Positions 56,396-64,000 of a stretch of DNA of 64,000 nucleotides are shown here, one piece after another. The notes under the pieces were generated by a model that made no database searches, was not told the origin of the DNA, and saw only the letters and a program-made list of their open reading frames with translations. A program made the translations under genes and the position numbers. Source of the stretch: Ptiloglossa arizonensis (taxonomy: Eukaryota > Arthropoda > Insecta > Hymenoptera > Colletidae); assembly GCF_051014685.1 (NCBI RefSeq), contig NC_135060.1:9300001-9364000 (forward strand), written 5' to 3'. Numbering within the stretch: the first letter of the stretch is position 1; each line of letters opens with the position of its first letter.

Positions 56396-56660
56396 TGCCG
56401 CGAGTGACGCTAGTCTTTATGGCGCTGCTCGGCCATAACGACGCCCATTGCATTGTGCTCCGTATAAAGCAGCCGACTGAACCTCGGCCCCTGGCACCGT
56501 CGCTGGAATCTCCGCGAGGCCTTCCTTCTTCGTCCCGTGTCATCCAGACGGCCCGTTTCCCCCGTAATGCGCCAGACGACAAAAGAAACGAATGTCACCG
56601 CGCCGAAACGGGCCCTCAGCCGCCGCGGCCAGCACGCAAATGATCCCCATCGCGGCCGAA
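56396..56660. promoter_or_regulatory. Candidate conserved non-coding element
   Basis: A complex low-bias block between purine-rich stretches. It holds an inverted pair, TCTTTATGGCGC and CGGCCATAACG, with TTTATGG/CCATAA cores like those of posterior Hox/Cdx proteins. It also holds GCCCATTGCATTGTGCTCCG, CCGTATAAAGCAGCC and ACGCAAATGATCCCC (octamer-like). No frame has a domain. Inference only. Confidence 0.35.
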
Positions 56661-56990
56661 CACGAAGGAAGTCAGGGGACGCGTCTGCGGAGGAAATCGC
56701 GCGACGATCGTACCGGCGAGTCTTTCAGACGGAAACTCCACGCGGAAGAAAGATAACGGTTCGGGGGCGGTGGTAGTCGGGGGCCGCGCGGACCAATTGG
56801 CTCGACGTTTCGCGATTCGAGGAGGAATCGTGTCTATCTGGATGTCACGACCTGCGAACGATCTCACTCGTGGTTGATAAGTGGGTTGGAACAGTGAGAT
56901 CGGACCATGTGCTAACGGATCGTTAAGGGATCCGTTACCGACATCCTATGATTTTATGCGACACTGTTTGGAATAAATTCTTGTAGACGA
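56661..56990. other. No gene seen
   Basis: CpG-rich, then balanced unique DNA. A GGATCCGTTA-like inverted word pair sits near 56912-56940. Confidence 0.5.
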
Positions 56991-57290
56991 AGTTCAATGT
57001 TGGGTGTTGTTGGTGGTGGAATTGGATCTTGATGCGGCTGGAACGAATGAGTAGTTTAGGAAAGGGATACGTGCACCAGAGAGGAGGATGGGTGATAGAA
57101 GAAGGTGTGGTGAACCAATGTGGAGGACCAAGTCCAATTCTGGATATTGTTGGTGGTATAATTGGACCTTGATGTATATAGAATAAATGAGTGGTTTAGG
57201 AAAAGAAATACAGCTTTGTGATAGAGAGAGAGAGAGTGGAGGATAAGTGACGAAAGAAGGTGGGGTGAACGCGTGGAGGAATGAGTGCCA
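56991..57290 (+). repeat. Tandem duplication, ~140-bp period, two copies
   Basis: TTGTTGGTGGT lies at 57007 and 57147. Each copy continues with ATTGGA(T/C)CTTGATG, GAATGAGT-like and GTTTAGGAAA words, a GA-rich part and GAAGGTG(T/G)GGTGAAC. The copies are about 75-80% alike. The region is CpG-poor and G/T-rich on the plus strand, like the block at 38.9-39.3 kb, and may derive from a retroelement. Confidence 0.8.
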
Positions 57291-59968
57291 AAGACTTGTG
57301 CAATGAAGAAGTTTCAGTTTACTTTCTCTTTGTTTTATAAAGTAATAAGTAGACGATAAGCAATACGAATAAAACGGGTCTAACAAAGTAGAACTTTATT
57401 TAATTAAATTAGTAGCATATCCTTAAATAAAATTATCACATATGTACGTTTCCGGACTGCGTTGATCTTACGACACTAGCGCCGATCTGAAAATTGACAA
57501 ACTTGGAAGATAATTGAATTTTCATTATCTCGACTTATCAAGACGTTTTGTTGCCAATGCAGATCAGTCGATTCGTTGTCTTTTAGATGGTACCGAAACA
57601 TAAGGACTCCAGTCCTAGTATCCACTAGACAGGTAATTACAATTTGGTAACGATACAACTCGATTCGATCGTGTTACACGGTACTTTACGTGTTACAGTA
57701 ACTTTTTATTCCACGATGAAAACCATCGCTCCCGTTTCATTTTACATCTACCTATACACGTATATTAAAACCGCATCTCGTTCGAATATCTCTCTGGTGA
57801 ATTTCCTGCCCAATAATTCGAGATCTCGGTCTTTGACCGTAACGCGCATCGTCTTACGCGGAATAACGAATCGTCGAGCCACCTGCGAAAGCACTCGGAG
57901 TTTACAAGAGAATCAACGGGGTTTCCGATGCGACGAGAGCAAACGTTCAACGAGATTTAATCAAAATCCGTAGTTTCGTTTAAAATGTTCCTCTCTTGTC
58001 CCGTATTTCTGGGTTTAACGTTTGAAAGCGCGACTGGCGAGGACGCGTCTCTCGTTTCGAAGATTTCCAAGGGACAACGCTCGGGACTTCTTTACGATAT
58101 TAGACGTCGTTCTTGACGAGCTCGCGAAATTACCGCGGATAGCGAATTAGGTAAACTCGGAGACAACGAGCGTAGCGCGTACTTTCCTCGTATCGTGGGC
58201 GCGACGATTCAAATGGCCGCGTTCACGCCCGGGGAACACGGTAACGAGCAATAACCAACCACGGCTCGATTTTTCCAAGTGTTCGAGCAGCGATGTTGCG
58301 TTTAACCGCAGACAAGTCTGGCGATTATTTCCAGACCCTTGGAGCTGTATATCCTTTCCCTGAGCCACCGGGACGATAATAGAGAGCCGGTTGACGCGCC
58401 GCTGTTTTTGGAGCGGGAATTATTGCCGGTTCCGCGGCCGTCTGATTTACATTTATTGCGCTGCTTGCGTAATGGTGTCGCTATATCTTCGGTTATTCCA
58501 ACTAATTATACACCCATTCCGATGAAATACGAGTTGCTCGCGTCGGACGCTCGTTACGCTCGACGACATCGCGCGCAGGTGAATCCCACGGTGTTTCATC
58601 TCGAGCCTTTTCCCGCACGTCGCCCGTACGTGTAATTCAATTTTAATTCCACGTAGAAATATTCCCATTCTCGACGATCGGGCGATTGTTTTCCGGCTAG
58701 ATGCCCGCGAAGAATGCGATCTACGGCTCGTAAATTCCTGTCAAAGGACAGTGATCGACGACACGATTCACTCGAGCCGTCGATTAACCGGGTCTCGCGA
58801 GAGCAACGATACCGACCTCGAATCGATCATTTTTCTCCTCGAAATTTGTCCACTCGAGAAAAGAGGAAGATTTTCGCCCCGTTGTTCGAGATCTCTCGTA
58901 TCGTTCATTTATCGTGTAATATTTAAAATCGACTCGAAAAGGATTATTCCGTGGTGCATCGTCGGTTCGATTCCGATAAATTAATTTCTCCTCGTTGCCC
59001 CAATTTCTCGTCTCTTCTGGAACACTATCGAGAGCGAACCAAAGGAACCGTATTTAATTTATTCGATCGTATCGAACGTTTCACATCGTGGAATGTCAGA
59101 CAGAGCCGAACGTGTCGTTTCGTCTCGTCCAATATGACAAAATCTGACAATCCGTCCACTACGTGGATAATAATATCCAATTGAGCGATATTAAAAAATT
59201 AATTTTACAAATCAACGACGAAGCACTCCCACCGTAATAAATACGTCACGAATTATTAAAGTCACCTTATCTCGGATACCGGTTCAATTGAACAAAAAAT
59301 TGAAAGCATCCCCTTAACGCATTGCTAATCTCATCTCTCGATTTGAAAAACACACGCGACTCGAATTTTCTAACCGAAAGATATTTCATCCCCTGAAAAC
59401 CATTTTATCCCAAAGAGTGAGAGGGACAGGTGATCCAGATACTTTTGACCGTTAGTGTACGTACGTTTGGAGCAAGAGGAACTTACACGTTGCGATCCAG
59501 ACACCCAGATAATTTCCGTGGTCGACAGCTAATTACATTTAGGCCAGGAACGGACGGAAGACTTCGGGGCTACGTAATCAGAACTCCCGAATAATCCTGT
59601 TCCCGATAACTGCACTGCAGTTTCCTTCGGTGGCGGTTGGCCGCGTTTCCACCAGTCTCGAATCATCCGCTGTCTCAGCAACCCCGTGGTTAATTGGCCC
59701 CGTTCGTCACGATTACTCGAACGATACATCCTTTTTATTGTTACGCGGTGGCAGCGCAATCGAACGACCATCCTCGTATTCGACCCGCCTTTCCTGGGCC
59801 GCACCGGTTCGTTTCCACGGATTCCTAGTTAATACTCGATAAAGGAAGATCGGTGGTCGAGTGGCTGTTCGCTGGATTGTCTCCGGCCATTGCGAACGAC
59901 GTACACCCCGGTTCATAAGTTACGGGGACACTGTGTATTTTTCGAAAAAAAAAAGGAAACGCAACACT
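57291..59968. other. No gene seen; unique DNA with possible regulatory segments
   Basis: 57330-57470 is AT-rich. 58320-58600 contains CCAACTAATTATACACCCAT, CTGATTTACATTTATTGCGC and TTTTTGGAGCGGGAATTATT, which may be regulatory. Frames 58339-58635 and 57644-57973 have no domain. At 58962 TCGGTTCGATTCCGATAA resembles a tRNA B box, but no A box or cloverleaf fits. Confidence 0.45.
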
Positions 59969-60106
59969 TTCTGTTGTAAAGTTCAGATTATAATAGTTTA
60001 TTATTATATGCAGAGATCTCGCGTATCTGGTAGTACAGTTATTGTATACATAAGAGTAGAAAGTCCGAAGAAATTCGTATACATATGTCCTGATGTGAAC
60101 GACGGG
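59969..60106 (+). repeat. Repeat pair member 1 (possible LTR-like sequence)
   Basis: TGTTGTAAAGTTCAGATTAT, then GTTTATTATTATATGCAGAG, then ATCTCGCGTATCTGGTAGTA and AAGTCCGAAGAAA up to CCTGATGTGAACGACG. It matches 60298-60437 in the same orientation (about 80-85%). The mariner-like MITE follows directly and interrupts or replaces the rest of this copy. Confidence 0.75.
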
Positions 60107-60222
60107 AAGTCATTTCATTTTCCAAAATGGAGAATATATAATTTAATGAAACATTTGTACACTTTAAAAAAATTGTGTTTCATTTTCTACAAAAAGATGA
60201 AATGACTTTCCGATCAATCCAA
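60107..60222 (+). mobile_element. Mariner-like MITE, copy 5 (left end truncated)
   Basis: The left part (GGAAGTCATTTCATTTTCCA) lacks the outermost TTGGGTTGTTC. The right end ATGACTTTCCGATCAATCCA then A is followed by TA (60223-60224). The family core TGGAGAATATATAATTTAAT is present. It sits at the end of repeat-pair member 1, which suggests the insertion lost its left tip. Confidence 0.7.
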
Positions 60223-60297
60223 TACATTGAAGTCGACTCTAGGGATTTGAGGTCTTCGAATGGATGCAGATCGTAGCAGAGCGCTAAAAATCGAAAG
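60223..60297. other. Short unique spacer between repeat copies
   Basis: Unique bases between the MITE and repeat-pair member 2. Nothing recognised. Confidence 0.6.
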
Positions 60298-60617
60298 TGT
60301 TGTAAAGTTCAGATTACAATACCTAGTTTATTATAATATGCAGGGCTCTCGTGTATCTAGTAGCATAGTTATTGTACATATAAGAATATAAAGTCCGAAG
60401 AAACAAGTGTACAGTGATATGTCTTGATGTGAACGATGACAGTGTCGTGTGGTCTTCTTGACTCTGAACTTGGAACTCGACTAAAAAGAAAAGCCAAAAA
60501 GAAAATGGCCAAATCGTTGACCGCGTGGACGACCCTTCCGCGCCAATACGGAGACAGTCCTTAAAACTGACATCAACATCTGATACCCTTAAGATCGTTG
60601 TTGCATTCATTCCAACA
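60298..60617 (+). repeat. Repeat pair member 2, possibly a complete solo element
   Basis: Starts TGTTGTAAAGTTCAGATTAC and matches member 1 to about 60437. It may extend to TTCCAACA at 60617, because TGTTG at the left and CAACA at the right mirror each other, extended by GAAAG and CTTTC just outside. TG...CA ends would fit a solo LTR, but the flanking five bases are inverted rather than repeated, which fits an inverted-repeat element better. No coding capacity. Confidence 0.5.
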
Positions 60618-61646
60618 CTTTCCAATTAGCGCTTAATTTCGAGCGATGAAACAGTGGGTATCTTCGAGAACACAGTGCGACGATATCGTACGCCTAATTG
60701 AAGAAAAATCCGTTTCTACGAACGAAAAGTATAATTGATCTTTCGAAAAGTATTGTTTACCTTCGCGTTGTACCCGAGAAAACAAAATGACATTGCTCTC
60801 GACGAGAATACGAACGTTATTGGGTTTTCGGGTACATCGGTGTTTGAAAATCAAAAATCGAGGAACATCATCGTAGTATTCATCTCGAAGTATTCCCTAT
60901 CGTGAGACGGGGAATTTAAACAAAAATTGTTACAAAATGGGTGGTGTGATTAAGAATATTGATACGAAATTTCATCAAAATCGAATCAAGGGAGTTGTCT
61001 TGTGTCCGAGATGGTGATTTCGAGAAAAATACGATTCACTTTGTGGTAATATTTTTATCGTTAATACTATTTCTTCGATGTGAGATTTTCTACATTATTA
61101 GAAAGAACACAAACCTCAATTTCGTTTTAAAAAAAAGTTTCGATTTCTTCCCATCGCAAAAGTGACGCAACCCTTTAATATTTCGTTCCAGTAGTTCCAT
61201 GCAAAGTATCGAACAGCGTAATAGTTTGTCAAATCGTTCGGCAAGTTTGTAACATTTTTAGACTGGCTTTCGATGAGCGTTCTAATACTTCTGAACGGGT
61301 GTGTACATTCTATATCGCGTTCACTATGGGTACTAGGTACGATCGATTCGCTACGGTTTGTCGCGCATACTTTGGACATTTCTAACGAAACGAGTTGCGT
61401 ACTTGCACGATGACTCGTAGTTAGGGGAAGTACTTGGAACTTACAGTGTCGACGTTTGTTGCTAATGAATGGGGATACGTAGTAATTGTAAAAGCAATTT
61501 GTAACGTCGCTGCGACGCGAGGTGGATGTTGAACAGGGCCGTGAGGATGTATTTTGAAAATGTCTCGTACTTTCTGCTACGAGACTCGGTTGCCACTTAT
61601 ATCTATCCATTAAATTGTCGCGAGTTGTATTTATTGCCTTACGGCG
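60618..61646. other. No gene accepted
   Basis: Mixed composition. The 164-codon minus frame 61116-61610 is less Arg-rich than most (segments TNYYAVRYFAWNYWNEI and NRSESIVPSTH) but matches no domain I can name. Short frames elsewhere. Confidence 0.4.
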
Positions 61647-61948
61647 TTAATTTCGTTATCGTGTTTAAACGTCACGAACAACACACCGACTCAGAGTTCT
61701 GCGTCGTGAACAACAACCTGGATTAGAAACAACTTGTACCGTAACTTGCTTCAGTATTGTACAATTTAAACCTTCTAATCGTATTATTAAATACAATAAA
61801 TGGTACATCGAACGCGTAATCCAGCAAAGATTAATCTTCGTCGCATTAATTCGAAATAAAACAAGAATACGGATAACACGTCGTTCCTTCTCGTAACGAA
61901 CGTTGCGAGTGTGTTGTTCGTGACGTTTAAACACGACAACGAAATTAA
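61647..61948. mobile_element. 302-bp TTAA-flanked element with 40-bp inverted ends
   Basis: The left arm 61647-61686 (TTAATTTCGTTATCGTGTTT, AAACGTCACGAACAACACAC) and the right arm 61909-61948 are reverse complements at 39 of 40 positions. Each arm ends in TTAA at the outer edge, as expected of piggyBac-type target sites, though TTAA may simply be part of the arms. The 222-bp interior has no long frame. The near-perfect arms suggest recent origin or maintained pairing. It could equally be a foldback or hairpin-forming structure. Confidence 0.65.
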
Positions 61949-62500
61949 TAAGATCCTTGGAATCTATTCTAAAAATTACGATCCCTCGATCGAAAGTTTC
62001 GAGCGAACACCTCTCAATACATTCGAATCATTCCCAACGTTACGATCCTTCGAGGTAGATCGAAAGTTTCGACACGTCCTCCAGATACTCGATTCACGAA
62101 TCACCCGCGATCTCGCGAAATTCTTCCGTGTGGACGTACACGGATCGAGTACGGTGGACCCCTGTTTTCCTTTGTACTGACGTAGCCCCGAGGTAATGTC
62201 TCGAGAAACGTCGCGATAGTTTCCGGTCGATTTGAGAGATCGAGGCGAGCGCGCGTGACGGATTCGAACGCGAGGCGCGCCGGTGCTCGAAAAAGCGTCG
62301 CTCGAAATACGCCTCGATTCTCGCCGGTGTTCGTCGTTTTCTTTTCTTCGCATTGTTTCCATAACGATCCACGGGCATCGAGTTCAACGAAGTCAGCGAC
62401 GAAGATCAGCATCGAGGGGGCGAAATAAAATTCGGACCCAACGTTGGGGCGCAACAAAGCGGCAACGAAACGCGTCGAATTTCCTCTTTCAATTTCGCGG
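61949..62500. other. No gene seen
   Basis: CpG-rich DNA with mirrored frames on both strands (61976-62362, 62094-62387, 62101-62562 minus). No domain. Confidence 0.55.
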
Positions 62501-62885
62501 GCACTATTCAATTTCCCGTGCCCGCGGCTAAGGGACGCTTGGATATTTCTTTTCCTCGCCACGCGTCCCCCTCCCCTCTAACTCTCTTCTCCTTCTTTTT
62601 TTTCCGAAATTCTTTCTCCGCTCGGTTCTTCCGGTCCGTCGGCGGTGATTGCCACTCGCAATTCCGCTCTCCGGCGTTCGAGGGCTCGGTTGACTCGGAG
62701 CGAGAAGAAATGGCCCCGTCACGAGTAACGTAGTTAGGCGAACGCGCGGCCAATGAGCCATTTTGTCCCCGACCCTTCTGGGCTTATTTTTCATTCTTTC
62801 CCGACCAGCATCGATTCCCTCGTCTCTTCTAACGTTTTCTTTTCGTCCCAGCTCGGTATCCACTCCCCGATCGAGTCTCGGCAAT
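62501..62885. repeat. Pyrimidine-rich tract with a CCAAT-containing segment
   Basis: C/T-biased (CCCCCTCCCCTCTAACTCTC near 62567), followed by GCGGCCAATGAGCCATTTTG near 62745. The latter contains CCAAT and could be regulatory. The mirror frames carry no domain. Confidence 0.5.
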
Positions 62886-64000
62886 GATTAACGTCACCGA
62901 ACTTTTAATCCGGATCGTTGCAACCGGAACGAATGCGAGACAAGACGATACGGAGCGTCGAGTACAAATTACGTTCTTCCCGACGAATTCCTATCGATTC
63001 GGAGTCTACTTTTACGAACTTTCGCGAACTTTTACGAGATCAACGACGGTGGATCTCTACGTAGATCGTAGGTACCGGTGTCGAATACTCGATCGATCGT
63101 TCACGAGGAATGTGCTTGGTTTTTGAATTATTTTTAATACGCCGAGACGGTGGTAACGATCGAGGCAGAAATATTGATACTCGAATTTACCAACGATGCG
63201 ACACTTTCGTATCCGTGGAAACATTATTCGACGTTCATGGTGTCGATAAATTTCATTCAGATTGTCCGTGTCGACGTTAAACACGCTCCGTCGTTCATCG
63301 TGTGTCTACTTGGCTTTTATATGATTCGATATATCGGGAAACGACATCGTCGAATCGCGAATGAATATTTGTAATTAAATTTCACGACGATACAACGCTC
63401 GAACATCTCCGAGCAGCTCGAACGATTTCTTATTTATAATTTTTTTCCCCCGTAGCTTCGACCGCTTCGAATATCGCGTACGTCTCGAGTTCGCGCGACG
63501 AATGGTCCAACTAAATTCCAAGACGAGAAACTTCTCCTTGTTCGAGCGTCACCACCGATGACTACGCTCGATTCTCTTCTTCTCCTTGCCAAGATGGAAA
63601 CTTACCGTCTCTGTGCTCGAGGTCGGTCACCGACGAGATTTTCTCCCCTTTCCGATTATCTCGGATTAAGTGGGGGCTCGAATCAGAACTCAAGATTCCC
63701 TGGAAGAGAAAAAAACGCATCGAGATATGTCGACCGCGAACCTAATTGAATTTCTTTTACCCGCGGTGGGTTGTCGGCCCCGCTTATCAGAGGAAATTTC
63801 CCTCGACGGAGATAAATATTTTCTATGAAAGTTTAATTTATTAACTGCCTGTATCGAGAGCGGAAGAGAGAGACAGGGAGAGAGAGAATTCCTTCGCCGC
63901 GATCGCTCGCTAATGGCCAGTGAATATCGGTTGAAATAATTAATTCTCCCGGCTAGGCTCGTTTAAATTCCAATTTATGCGTCCGTGGCGATAAAAAAAA
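62886..64000. other. No gene seen
   Basis: CpG-rich unique DNA, more balanced near the end (63760-64000), where AAATAATTAATTCTCCCGGC and GTTTAATTTATTAACTGCC contain homeodomain-like cores. A GA run lies at 63866-63888. No frame has a domain. Confidence 0.5.

Noticed and set aside
55800..56582. 260-codon minus-strand frame
   Set aside because: It is kept open by the purine-rich tract; Ser/Pro/Arg-rich with no domain.
58955..58985. tRNA B-box-like word TCGGTTCGATTCCGA
   Set aside because: No A box at the right distance and no cloverleaf pairing.
61116..61610. Possible transposase C-terminal fragment on the minus strand
   Set aside because: I compared it mentally with mariner-type C-terminal patterns and found no convincing motif, so no call is made.

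Overview
This window looks like nuclear DNA of an insect, most likely a hymenopteran such as a bee. It is rich in CpG (TCGA, CGAA and TTCG words everywhere) on a fairly AT-rich background. It carries degenerate Tc1/mariner-like and piggyBac-like miniature transposons, many short tandem arrays, and purine/pyrimidine tracts. The species assignment is inference; nothing names the organism. I found no protein-coding gene that I can identify, and no tRNA, rRNA, CRISPR array or bacterial-type operon. The long open frames are mostly chance frames in CpG-rich DNA: they are Arg/Ser/Thr-rich, lack recognisable domains, and often overlap one another on both strands. The window is best read as one large intergenic region or part of a very long intron. 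One minus-strand frame (about 47337-47987) has a more protein-like composition and is recorded as a candidate exon or relic. Layout: 1-7 kb holds a mariner-like MITE, a 397-bp TA-flanked MITE, a TTAA-flanked MITE and a 567-bp TTAA-flanked piggyBac-like element. 7-15 kb holds A-rich runs, a 179-bp duplication, a dispersed 75-bp repeat, another mariner-like MITE and a 48-bp tandem array (13.8-14.4 kb). 15-19 kb holds an inverted pair of CTCF-like motifs, a possible conserved non-coding element, and second copies of the mariner-like and 397-bp MITEs. 20-25 kb holds a 186-bp array, a GAC/GAG repeat and a hexanucleotide (GTGTAC-like) array. 25-38 kb holds duplications of about 131, 162, 23, 57, 193, 156 and 300 bp, between stretches that look like conserved non-coding DNA. 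38.9-40.3 kb is a CpG-poor, strand-asymmetric block. 42-47 kb is mostly plain, with a Z-DNA-prone run and regulatory-looking segments. 47-52 kb holds the candidate coding relic, an inverted copy of the 567-bp element and another mariner-like MITE. 53-62 kb holds a CpG-poor block between short direct repeats, purine tracts, a 140-bp duplication, a repeat pair flanking a mariner-like MITE, and a 302-bp TTAA-flanked element with nearly perfect 40-bp inverted ends. The repeat structures are seen directly. Family names rest on terminal repeats and target-site duplications only. The conserved-element calls rest on composition and motif content only and are weak. I saw no clear new multi-gene system. 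The most checkable oddities are the candidate coding relic, the 40-bp inverted-repeat element, the paired piggyBac-like elements, and the set of nucleosome-length tandem duplications.
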